A stretch of DNA of 64,000 nucleotides, taken from positions 2,170,001 through 2,234,000 of the forward strand of contig OZ257134.1 of assembly GCA_965279065.1 (NCBI GenBank), written 5' to 3'. This document shows positions 27,083 through 35,616 of the stretch, piece by piece. Position 1 is the first letter of the stretch; each line of letters opens with the position of its first letter. A program made the position numbers and the translations under genes. This DNA is from JAKAXS01 sp965279065 (GTDB lineage Bacteria > Pseudomonadota > Alphaproteobacteria > Rhizobiales > Hyphomicrobiaceae). A model generated the notes under the pieces. The model searched no databases, was not told the DNA's origin, and saw only the letters and a program-made list of their open reading frames with translations.

Positions 27083-27140
27083 ACAAAGGAGGCCGCGCAT
27101 GCGGCCGTCATCAATCGCAACTTCGAAGTGAGGTTTTAAA

Positions 27141-27296
27141 ATGCCAGAGCTACCGACCGGTCCAATCCCCTTTCCGCACCCGTCGCTTCCCTACGAGATA
27201 CCCCGCCCAACACCGGTGACACCGACGTGGCGGCCACCGCGAGCAACTCAACCTTTCCAAAGTTCAGGAGAAATCAATGTCGGACGTTCAAGTTAA
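27141..27296 (+). CDS. Proline-rich 51-residue peptide
   Basis: ATG at 27141 opens a 51-codon frame with about 14 prolines (MPELPTGPIPFPHPSLPYE and more), ending 20 nt inside the next gene. GTGAGG precedes it at a usable distance. The overlap with the DUF3892 start suggests coupled translation. No family was recognised and no membrane segment is present. A chance ORF cannot be excluded in GC-rich DNA. Confidence 0.45.
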   Translation: MPELPTGPIPFPHPSLPYEIPRPTPVTPTWRPPRATQPFQSSGEINVGRSS

Positions 27297-27543
27297 GTGC
27301 ATCAACAAGCAACCTCGGAACGACCCGTACGAGGGAATTACCCATCTTGGCGGCGATAGCTGGAAATGGACGCGGCAACAGGTTGTGGCTTCCATCGAGC
27401 AGAAAACGAATACCTTCTACACTCTGGTTCAAGGCAACCGCGCCAACGTGGGCGTCGTAGACGGCCCCAACGGAAAGTACCTGCGTACCTACGCTGATGG
27501 AAAATGGAACGACAACTTGCTCGCGCTTCCTGAGTGTCTGTAA
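27277..27543 (+). CDS. DUF3892 family small protein
   Basis: 88 residues with an AGGAG ribosome site 6 nt ahead of the ATG. The sequence is a clear DUF3892 protein: VKCINKQPRNDPYEGITHLG, WKWTRQQVVASIE, TNTFYTLVQGNRANVGVVDG and the end KYLRTYADGKWNDNLLALPE. Members are common in genomic islands and phages; biochemical function is unknown. It belongs to the small-protein cassette starting with DUF2188. Confidence 0.88.
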   Translation: MSDVQVKCINKQPRNDPYEGITHLGGDSWKWTRQQVVASIEQKTNTFYTLVQGNRANVGVVDGPNGKYLRTYADGKWNDNLLALPECL

Positions 27544-27592
27544 AGTTCGGATCGCGCGGTGAGATCGATTGGGGACAAGTCGGAATAGACTC

Positions 27593-28021
27593 ATGAGAGA
27601 AACAGTAAGCCAGATATCAGGAGCCTTCACGGGCTACCGGAGCGGCGCTATCTTTCGTCTGACAAACGGTCAGACTTGGCAACAGCGTCACTACAAATAC
27701 CAGTATAGGTACAGTTATCGACCGGAGGTCCGTATCTACTCGGATCAAGGGCGGTGGTTTGCCCAGTTCGATTGCATGGACGAGCCTATCGAAGTCGTCC
27801 GGGTGAATGTCCTCGAAGAAGGCGCCATCACGTCCGACTTCAACGGCTTCGACGGTAGATCTGAGTTTGAATTCGAGAGCGGGCGAATCTGGAAGCAAGC
27901 TGAATACAAATATAGCTACCACTATGCCTATCGGCCCAGAGCGCTCGTTGTGGATGGCGTAGACGGGATCATTCTTCAAGTGGATGGCATGAGCGACAGC
28001 GTCCGCGTGCAGCGAGCGTAG
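27593..28021 (+). CDS. Small protein made of two tandem repeats
   Basis: 142 residues from ATG 27593 (MRETVSQISGAF). It is an internal duplication: about residues 17-70 (GAIFRLTNGQTWQQRHYKYQ...) and about 85-140 (EFEFESGRIWKQAEYKYSYH...) share the frame F-x-L/F-x-x-G-x-x-W-x-Q-x-x-Y-K-Y-x-Y-x-Y-x-Y-R-P, then a strand and a V-R-V ending. The Tyr-rich beta-strands suggest a small two-fold beta fold. No named family was recognised. A stem-loop follows 16 nt after the stop. Confidence 0.7.
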   Translation: MRETVSQISGAFTGYRSGAIFRLTNGQTWQQRHYKYQYRYSYRPEVRIYSDQGRWFAQFDCMDEPIEVVRVNVLEEGAITSDFNGFDGRSEFEFESGRIWKQAEYKYSYHYAYRPRALVVDGVDGIILQVDGMSDSVRVQRA

Positions 28022-28037
28022 TTCGATCGGTTATGGC

Positions 28038-28070
28038 CAACACACCCTGTGCGGTAGGCACGATGTGTTG
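28038..28070 (+). terminator. Stem-loop after the small-protein cassette
   Basis: CAACACA (28038-28044) pairs perfectly with TGTGTTG (28064-28070), with a further GTGC/GCAC pairing inside. It lies 16 nt downstream of the repeat-protein stop. There is no clear T-tract, so it is only a possible terminator or transcript-end stabiliser. Confidence 0.4.
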
Positions 28071-28811
28071 AATGACGTTTGCCTTCTCGGTCTAGGTCGA
28101 AGTGCGAAGCAAAGTCCGGGCACTAGATCCGAAAGAAACCTTGTGTCCGCTTCTAAGTGACTTGCGGATTTGGGGAGAACGAGCCGACGTTCGCATTGCA
28201 GAGTGTTTCAGACTTCCGTTTTCTCGGCATCGCAACGATAACGCCATAGCTGTAGCGTCCCAGAAGCGGAAGTCGGCCATGAATAGATCCACAGGCAACG
28301 TGCGCGCCCCGCCATGTCTGCTGTTTGGGGATTACCAGTCGAAGCTGCGGACAGCTCGACGCGAGCTGTTGACCCTTAGCGGTCATGCCGAGGGCCGAGT
28401 CGGATGTCCCCAGTCGTCCGCCGGCACCATCTTCATGCTTGCGATGGCGAGGAGAAGCATGTTTCCGAAGAGGCGTTTGCTGCCAGCGGTGCAATCTCGA
28501 CCTGTACCGGTCTATGGGGCCCTTGCTCGGCCTGCCCGCGCAAGGGACGTCAAGACGGACAACCGCGGCCGTCCTAGGCTCCATCCTTCCGTCCGGCTGC
28601 GCACCGGATGGCGCTCCCAATTTTCGGTTCGGGCAAATCCTTTGGTGTGGATAACCGCGTCCGTTTGCGTGGGGCCGATGCAAAAGCGAAAAAACGGTTG
28701 AAAACATAGCTCATCGATTGGGGAAGCACTTCCTGCGGCTCGCATTTGATATGGAATCCGCTCGGATCGCGCACGCGACGGCGCTCTTGTTCGCAGATAA
28801 GATCGACCCGA
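28071..28811. other. 741-nt region without a supported gene
   Basis: Both strands have open frames of 184-199 codons here, but they are rich in Arg, Pro, Cys and Ser, lack a ribosome site and overlap one another; they look like chance frames in GC-rich DNA. The region may hold the jetABCD promoter near its right end. No tRNA, insertion-sequence end or repeat array was recognised. It may be decayed DNA marking the seam between two cargo modules. Confidence 0.5.
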
Positions 28812-30401
28812 ATGTCAAAGCAAGAAGTCAAAGCGACCCTCCTAGACGACGCCGCCAGAAGCTCGGCGCCTGAACATTCGCCGTTCTCGGGGGACTTGGC
28901 TGATCGGCACGTGTCAGCGGTACCGCTCGAATCTAGCCCTTCACATGATGCGGCACGTGACCGTCGAGTTAAGGCGCTGACCTGTACCGAGCCGCTTCAT
29001 TCGCTTCAGACCAATCGAGGACGGCGCGACTGGAGCGGCTTCGACTTTTATGACCTAGGGCTCGCGGCGATCGATGCTGTGGTCGACAGGATGGGCTTTG
29101 ATACCGGCATTACTCGGGATGCGCTGGATGCCATTCTCCTAGTCGAAGCGAAGCGGTTCGGACCCGATCTGACTGACGACGAGCTAAAGCCGGTCGTCAC
29201 AGAGCTCGTCGAAACGCTCATTCGCCCCAACATTGGCGAGTATGTTTCTAGTCTCGACGAAGTCCGTCGCCGCTTCGACTTTGCGTTGTTGTCGGAGCAT
29301 GAGGACGCGGAGGGTGGGATCTATATTCGGGCAACGAATGAAGCCATTAACGTGCTGGTTGGCGGACTGAACACGGACATTGAATCTGCCCAGGTCGCGG
29401 CGGAGGCAACCTTAGAGCATCTAATCCGCCGCCGTCGGCTCGACGACGCAGCCAAACCCGCGCGTGAGGCCAAAATCCGTTCAATCCAATACTCAAGTTT
29501 CGTACGACAGCTTATCGAAGAGACGAAGCGCGACATTCGAAGGGCCGGCTGGCGCGAAGACGTACCTAAGCGACTTACCGAAATTCGCGAGCACCTCGAA
29601 GATCGCATGCGCACGGAAGAGCGCCTCCTAGCGGCTATGCAGGACACGCGCGATTCTACAGGCCGGGAGGATTTGCGCGGCCAAGCCGCTGCTCTGGTGG
29701 AAATGGTGGATGATTGCTTCATGCGCCATCAGGAGCTCCACGCCACGGCGCTGGTAGCGGTCCGCGTGTACATCGAGGAGCAGGATCGACAAGTATTCGG
29801 GCGTGCGGCCACGATCGGTGCAATTGATCTAACTACGGAAGCACTGATCCCCGTGCTCGCGGCACCTTTGAGCGCTGCCGGCGAGTTGCTTAGCCGGTTT
29901 GCAGAGCGATTGCTCGGATTTGGCCCGGGTCCGAGAGCCTCTTCGGTTGTACCAAGACTTCAGCCGCGCCTAGGCACATTCCTCCAGGCGCTGTTGCGAC
30001 CGCCTCAGATGCGTGATGATCTCGGCCCCGAATTGGACGAACCTGAGTGGGAGTCCCCACCGGACGATCCTGAGGCGTTTACGGCGGAGCTATGGGCCGC
30101 TTCGGACGAGGTCCTTGCTAACTTGGATCCACCGATCCGGCTGTCGGCACTCCTTGCCGCCGCCGAGCAGCACCACAGTTTCGATGTGGCCGATCTCGTC
30201 CGCCTGAGAACGCTAGTGGCTACCGCACCCGATCTCGCTGCGGTGCGCCCCGGCGCTGAACCTGTCTTAGCCGCGGCGGGTGACGGACAATCGTTTCAGT
30301 CTGTATCCTTTGCTGGCGACGATCTTATAGTTGGTTGGCTAGTGGCTGATGAGACCGCCTACGCGGCGACGGTTCTCTCTCCTCGCGAGGAAACTCAATG
30401 A
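28812..30401 (+). CDS. jetA: Wadjet JetA-like (kleisin subunit)
   Basis: 529 residues from ATG 28812; no strong ribosome site, and the first ~75 residues look disordered. The body is helical and charged (EAKIRSIQYSSFVRQLIEE, REHLEDRMRTEERLLAAM), with winged-helix-like ends, as expected for a MukF/JetA-type kleisin that bridges the SMC dimer. It was not recognised alone: the call rests on size, position as first of four genes and the firm identity of JetC and JetD. Its stop overlaps the jetB start by ATGA. In Wadjet, JetABC forms a loop-extruding SMC complex that measures plasmid size. Confidence 0.75.
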   Translation: MSKQEVKATLLDDAARSSAPEHSPFSGDLADRHVSAVPLESSPSHDAARDRRVKALTCTEPLHSLQTNRGRRDWSGFDFYDLGLAAIDAVVDRMGFDTGITRDALDAILLVEAKRFGPDLTDDELKPVVTELVETLIRPNIGEYVSSLDEVRRRFDFALLSEHEDAEGGIYIRATNEAINVLVGGLNTDIESAQVAAEATLEHLIRRRRLDDAAKPAREAKIRSIQYSSFVRQLIEETKRDIRRAGWREDVPKRLTEIREHLEDRMRTEERLLAAMQDTRDSTGREDLRGQAAALVEMVDDCFMRHQELHATALVAVRVYIEEQDRQVFGRAATIGAIDLTTEALIPVLAAPLSAAGELLSRFAERLLGFGPGPRASSVVPRLQPRLGTFLQALLRPPQMRDDLGPELDEPEWESPPDDPEAFTAELWAASDEVLANLDPPIRLSALLAAAEQHHSFDVADLVRLRTLVATAPDLAAVRPGAEPVLAAAGDGQSFQSVSFAGDDLIVGWLVADETAYAATVLSPREETQ

Positions 30402-31120
30402 CCGATGACACTCTGGCCGTCGGCCAACTGATCGGCTTCGGTCTCGACCCTCGACTATCGCCCGGTCGGAATGTTGCATACCAGGAACTCGTGGCTCGAT
30501 TCCGCGGCGACGCTGATTTCCGACATCGGGTCGTTGCCGTCACAGCCGGGCAAGGCCTTGAGATCCTCGATTGCTCCTCTGTCTACGGACTAGTCCTCGC
30601 AGCTACGGGACCCGATTCGCCATATTATATGCGCCTCGACGACTATGCGGCTATGACCTCAGAGGAGCGCCATCTCAACGCTTTCATATTTCTCGCCATT
30701 GCTACGACTGCCTATCCGAATGCGGATGCACTTGACGCCGAGGATGGTCCGTTGCCGCAGATCGCGGTAGCCCAGGTCCTGCGCCTGATGAACCGGATGG
30801 CCGATAGGATTCGCGAGCGTTGCAAGGACCAAGATCCCCCCGTCGACGAACCTCAGATCGAACCGATTTACCGTCTCGTACTCCGCTGGCGGGAGGGCGA
30901 TACGACCGGTGACGAGCGCAGCAATCCGCACGTCAAGGCAGGCATGGTCCGCCGCGCCCTCAAGTGGCTCGTAGCGAACGGGCTCGCGGACGAAATTGGA
31001 ACCGCAAAAGACGGGTTCCGAATGCGAAGCCGGTTCCGCCTTCACGTCAAAGATGCCGTTGCCAGCATCGGACCCGCTCTCGCGCACGCACGGGATCTTG
31101 CGGTGGATACCGTGTCGTGA
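30398..31120 (+). CDS. jetB: Wadjet JetB-like (KITE/MukE subunit)
   Basis: 240 residues with ATGA overlap on jetA and GTGA overlap with jetC. The C-terminal half reads as a winged helix (HVKAGMVRRALKWLVANGLADEIG), typical of MukE/KITE subunits that bind the kleisin. Length and position match JetB. Function is inferred from the operon: regulation of SMC ATPase engagement. Confidence 0.75.
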   Translation: MTDDTLAVGQLIGFGLDPRLSPGRNVAYQELVARFRGDADFRHRVVAVTAGQGLEILDCSSVYGLVLAATGPDSPYYMRLDDYAAMTSEERHLNAFIFLAIATTAYPNADALDAEDGPLPQIAVAQVLRLMNRMADRIRERCKDQDPPVDEPQIEPIYRLVLRWREGDTTGDERSNPHVKAGMVRRALKWLVANGLADEIGTAKDGFRMRSRFRLHVKDAVASIGPALAHARDLAVDTVS

Positions 31121-34100
31121 AATTCCAGATCACGCGCATCAGGCTTGTTTCTGTCGGCCCAGAGCCGGCGCGCTACGATCCTCTCGAACTTGATTTATGC
31201 CGACCAGACCAGACTGGACCCGCTGACACCGTCCTTTTCCTCCCCAATACAGGGGGCAAGACGGTTCTCATGCGTCTGCTTTTTTCCGTTCTTCATCCGC
31301 CGATTGTCGAACGGATCGGCACCGAGGAAACGTCACATCAGAAAAAGAATCTGCTCGGCTACGTACTCGACCGCGACACCGCACATGTGGTGATCGAATG
31401 GCGGCGTGTGGAGTCGGGCCGCTTCGCCGATGACCAAGTTCTGGTCACGGGCCTCGTCGCGGAATGGCGGGAAGCCCGGCGGCCGGCCGATCCGAAACCT
31501 GAGGATCTGAAGAGACTATGGTACTCTATCCGTGGCTCCGCCGGAATGGTTGGGGTCAATCACCTCGCCTTCGAAATCGACAGCTCATCGGACAACGGCC
31601 CGGTCCGCCGACGACTTCCGTTGCGCCGTTTCCGCGAACAACTGGAGGAGCTCAGAAAGAGCGGTCAGCGCGCCAAGCTTGAGGTGTCGACAACCGAGGT
31701 ACAGCGTGACTGGGTCGACCATCTGGACAAGCTTGGACTCGATCGCGCGTTGTTTCGCTACCAGGGTGAAATGAACCACAATGAAGCCGGCGCATCCGCG
31801 ATTGCTCGCTTCAGGGAAGATCGCGACTTCATCAAGTTCTTCCTCGATGCAGTATTCGACCCCGTTGAGTTGGCCGCCCTTGACCGTGAGTTTGACGAGG
31901 TTGCAAACAAGGTTCGGCGTTTGCCGGAATATGAACGTCGCCTGCGCTTCGAGCAGGCGGCCCTGACTGAGCTGGGCCCACTGGTCGAATTGGTAGCAGC
32001 TCTCGCTGCTGCGCGCAGTGATGCTCAGGCAGCGCGCACCTCCGCAATGACGCTCCTTTCTGCATTTGTACAAGCAGAAGTGGTCGCGCGAACACGCGAG
32101 CAGACGGAGCGCCAACGATCGCGCGATCAGGATGCAGAAGCCCGTCGCCTAACCGTTGTAGCAGATCGTTTTCGCGACGAGTGGCGTGAATTTCGTCGGC
32201 TTGCAGCTTCGTTCTGGAGAGACGATGCTGCAGCTGAATACGAGAACGCCCTGAAGGGAATGGAGGCAGCAAACCTTGACGCGCAGGCTTGGTCACTCAC
32301 TGAGGACCTTGCTCGCTATGGCGAAGCGGTTGCCAAGGTTAAGGCTCTCGACGCCGCATACGCAGCTGAAATGGAACGATTGCGGCCGTTACAGACATCA
32401 CGAGACGACGCCGCCACGCGACTCGCGCGCGCGTTGTCCGCCAATGTTGTCCTGGCGGCTGAAGAAGTCACCGCCGCGAGGGTGCGCTCAAACGAGGCAA
32501 AAAAAAAGGCAACGACGGCGCGCAACGAGGAGCGAGATGCGCATATCGAGGCCGCGAAGCTTGATGTTGCGCGGCAAGACAATGAGCGTCGCATCGCGGA
32601 GGTCGCCGCGATGCGAGACCGTTTGGTCGCCAAAGGTTTCCTGACACTAAACGAGCCTGCCGAGGAAGCGCGCGACCGCGAGGTCACGGCAGCTGCGCGC
32701 GCATCTACGCAAGTTGGCGCTATTGAGCGCGACATCGAAGCACTCGACGAAGAACGAAATCAACTCGACGAGTTCGATCGCAACGAAAGTTCGCGAGTTG
32801 GCGATCTTACCCGGGATCACGCTCGGCTCGCAGGTGAGATTGAACGCGCTGAACAAGAACGTCTCCAACTTTGTGCCCACCCACTGGTCATCGAGTTGGC
32901 GGAAGCCGTCACCTTCGACCTCGAGCTGGTCGGTGGAGCCATCGCAGAGCGCCTCTTGGGCTATGCCAAGGAGGCGGATGCCACTCGGCTCACCATAGAG
33001 CTCCAAGGCGCTGACGATCAGCGTGCTGTGCGCGGACTCGAAGAGACCGGCTACCTCCCCCCTTCTCCGGAAGTAGATGCTGCGCTGGCACGCTTGACCG
33101 CGGCCGGCATCACCGGCGCTGTTCCGGGGGCGCGGTACGCCGCCGAGGCGATTGCCACCGACAGACGTGGTTCCGTTCTCGCCAGCCGGGCGGACCTCGT
33201 TGGCGGCATCGTTCTTGTCGAAAGCCTCGATGTTGCGAAGGCACGATCAGTTCTGGACACCGCGTCACTCAATCCCGCAATGATCATCGCAGTCGGGCCG
33301 GCTGCCGAACTTGTGGCTGCGGAACGGGATGACCGCAACCGGAGCACCTTCGTCATTCCCCCTTCTGAAGCGATATGGGACCGTGCTGCGGCTGGTGAAG
33401 AACGCGCGCGTCGTGAGGAGCGACTAGCTTCGCTGGAACAGCAACGCGGTACGCTTGAGGAGCGGTCAGCACGCGCGCGGAGTTTGGCGGAGGCTTTAGT
33501 ACGTCACGCGACCGCTCATCCCGTGGGCTGGCTGTCTATGCGCGTTGCAGAGCGTGACGGGCTTGGAACCGAAATGGCTCGGTTGCACCAACTCCGCTTA
33601 GAACGGGAAGAACGTAGAAGCAAAATTGCACAGTTGCTCAGGGCCTTTCGCACGCAGCTAACGGATCTTCGCCGGGTCGGACGGGAATCGGAACTCAGGG
33701 CAGCTGAGATTGAGCGATTTGTCGAGCAAGAAGTGTCCGTCGCAGGCTTCGAATCAGCCATCGAACGCCTACGCGCTGACGCCAAAAACTGGCGTATTTT
33801 AGCCGAGGAGGCAGCGCGTAGCGCCAAAGCCGCAGACGAGGATTCTGATCGTGAAACTGCGGTTGCACAGGATCACCGTGTTGCGGGCGAGCGCATCCAG
33901 CAGGAATTGTCGACGATCGTCCTCGGAGAGCCGGTCCGCAAACCCTCGGCGCAGGAGGCGAAGGAAATTGTCATAGGCTCCGACAATTTGTTTGAGCTTC
34001 GGGCAACCTTTGCAGAGCTTGATCGCAGACTGACGAGTCAAACTTCCTCATCCGATGTCGCGACAAGGCGCGGCATCTCCATCGAGGAGCGCGACAAGCT

Positions 34101-35616
34101 TTCAGCAGCGATTGACCCGCATCCCGAAGCCGTTCGCGTGCGAGCCAGAGATCTGCTCACGCTACCTGATGCTGGCGACATCGCTGGCCGGCGGGCAGCC
34201 ACGGAGCGCGCGACTATTGAGGCGGCGCGAACTCGCACCGTTGAACGCGAAGCCTATCTGGAGAAGGATAATGCCCAAGCCGAACTGCTCGGGATCGAGG
34301 AAGAGATTCGATCCTCGCGTCGCTCGGCGAAAATTGCCAGCGAGCGCCTACCGCACGATCGCCACCAAGCAGCAGTTTATGCAGCGGAAGCCCGCCAGAG
34401 CGCCGATCATGCGCAGGGCCAGGTAGCAGCCGCCGAGCGAGAGCGCAATTTGGCACGCGACGCTGCCGAAGCTGCCAAGACTCTGGTGGACGCACTGAAG
34501 GTGCTCGCTACCCAACTGAGGATGAGTTTGAAGTTGGGCGACACGACGGGCCTCCCTACTGCCGAACCCTTTGCTGGAGACGTTGACGAGGCCAATTCGA
34601 CGGGCCTTGCCATGGCACAGCGTCTGACGAATGCAGTTGATAGCGAGCGAGAGGCCGAGCAGGCGTGGCGGGACCGCGATTCAGCTGTGCGAGCCCTCCT
34701 CGCAAAGGAGGAATTTGCTGATCTTGCAGTGTCAGATCATCTTTACCGTCGCTTGGCGCAATCCCCAGCAGAAGCACTCGCTCGAGACGCTGCCGAACTC
34801 GTCACCGAGCTTCGTGCATGCATCGGTGTTCTTCAGGCCGAACTCGCAACACTGGAGCAGGACCGCAAACTGGCGACAACGAGTCTTGCGAAGAGCGTCA
34901 ACAAGGCGCTCAGCTATTTGCGCCTGGCTGAGACAAGATCGAAGATGCCTCCGCGCTTACGCGATTGGTCGGGCGAGTCCTTTATTGAGGTCCGATTTGA
35001 GAAGCCGCCAGCCGAAGAACTCGATGTCCGATTGCGAACGTTCGTTATCGAGATCCTCGATCCCAAGGCAGATCGCCCCTCGGGAAGCAAACTCCTCATG
35101 CTTGCACTGCATCGCGCCGTTGGTGATTTCCGGGTCAAGATTCTGAAGCCAAACGAGGCATTTGCGCCGATCCGCGTACCGATTGCTGAATTATCCTCTC
35201 CAAAATTCTCGAACGGTCAGCGGGCGACGGTAGCAACCGCCATGATGCTCATGCTATCGGAACTCCGCAGACAAAGCCGGAGCGCGGCACGCGACGCGTC
35301 AGTGGGAACGCTCATCCTGGACAATCCCCTTGGTAATGCCAATGCGGGGTTCCTTATAGAAGTCCAACGTACGGTCGCGGCAGCTGCGGGCATTCAACTT
35401 ATATATACGACAGGTATCAGCGATTTCAGCGCTCTCCGTCGCTTTTCGAACGTCATCGCTCTGTCCAACGACGCAGCGCGTCGAACGATGCGGCGATACG
35501 TGCGAACGAACCCGGAGCTTCTCGAGCTGCTTGCCCCAAAGACCCATGATTCCGGTGGGCATCTCTCGGCTCGACGTGTGGTAGCGGTAGCCGATCGTGA
35601 GAACAATGCCAGTTGA
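31117..35616 (+). CDS. jetC: Wadjet JetC-like SMC ATPase
   Basis: 1,499 residues from GTG 31117, the natural start because it overlaps jetB by 4 nt and gives KFQITRIRLVSVG at once. The N-terminal head has the P-loop FLPNTGGKTVLM (about 41-52), where the first Walker Gly is replaced by Leu. Residues ~290-1290 are mostly Glu/Arg/Ala-rich coiled coil around a central hinge-like segment (~630-800). The C-terminal head carries the ABC signature KFSNGQRATVATAMM and a Walker B strand LILDNPLGNAN with Asn where Glu is usual. Both departures also seem to occur in type II JetC (recalled, not searched). It is the motor of the complex. Confidence 0.87.
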   Translation: MKFQITRIRLVSVGPEPARYDPLELDLCRPDQTGPADTVLFLPNTGGKTVLMRLLFSVLHPPIVERIGTEETSHQKKNLLGYVLDRDTAHVVIEWRRVESGRFADDQVLVTGLVAEWREARRPADPKPEDLKRLWYSIRGSAGMVGVNHLAFEIDSSSDNGPVRRRLPLRRFREQLEELRKSGQRAKLEVSTTEVQRDWVDHLDKLGLDRALFRYQGEMNHNEAGASAIARFREDRDFIKFFLDAVFDPVELAALDREFDEVANKVRRLPEYERRLRFEQAALTELGPLVELVAALAAARSDAQAARTSAMTLLSAFVQAEVVARTREQTERQRSRDQDAEARRLTVVADRFRDEWREFRRLAASFWRDDAAAEYENALKGMEAANLDAQAWSLTEDLARYGEAVAKVKALDAAYAAEMERLRPLQTSRDDAATRLARALSANVVLAAEEVTAARVRSNEAKKKATTARNEERDAHIEAAKLDVARQDNERRIAEVAAMRDRLVAKGFLTLNEPAEEARDREVTAAARASTQVGAIERDIEALDEERNQLDEFDRNESSRVGDLTRDHARLAGEIERAEQERLQLCAHPLVIELAEAVTFDLELVGGAIAERLLGYAKEADATRLTIELQGADDQRAVRGLEETGYLPPSPEVDAALARLTAAGITGAVPGARYAAEAIATDRRGSVLASRADLVGGIVLVESLDVAKARSVLDTASLNPAMIIAVGPAAELVAAERDDRNRSTFVIPPSEAIWDRAAAGEERARREERLASLEQQRGTLEERSARARSLAEALVRHATAHPVGWLSMRVAERDGLGTEMARLHQLRLEREERRSKIAQLLRAFRTQLTDLRRVGRESELRAAEIERFVEQEVSVAGFESAIERLRADAKNWRILAEEAARSAKAADEDSDRETAVAQDHRVAGERIQQELSTIVLGEPVRKPSAQEAKEIVIGSDNLFELRATFAELDRRLTSQTSSSDVATRRGISIEERDKLSAAIDPHPEAVRVRARDLLTLPDAGDIAGRRAATERATIEAARTRTVEREAYLEKDNAQAELLGIEEEIRSSRRSAKIASERLPHDRHQAAVYAAEARQSADHAQGQVAAAERERNLARDAAEAAKTLVDALKVLATQLRMSLKLGDTTGLPTAEPFAGDVDEANSTGLAMAQRLTNAVDSEREAEQAWRDRDSAVRALLAKEEFADLAVSDHLYRRLAQSPAEALARDAAELVTELRACIGVLQAELATLEQDRKLATTSLAKSVNKALSYLRLAETRSKMPPRLRDWSGESFIEVRFEKPPAEELDVRLRTFVIEILDPKADRPSGSKLLMLALHRAVGDFRVKILKPNEAFAPIRVPIAELSSPKFSNGQRATVATAMMLMLSELRRQSRSAARDASVGTLILDNPLGNANAGFLIEVQRTVAAAAGIQLIYTTGISDFSALRRFSNVIALSNDAARRTMRRYVRTNPELLELLAPKTHDSGGHLSARRVVAVADRENNAS

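Noticed and set aside
28102..28707. Overlapping 199- and 184-codon frames on both strands
   Set aside because: No ribosome sites, biased composition, mutual overlap; no family resemblance.
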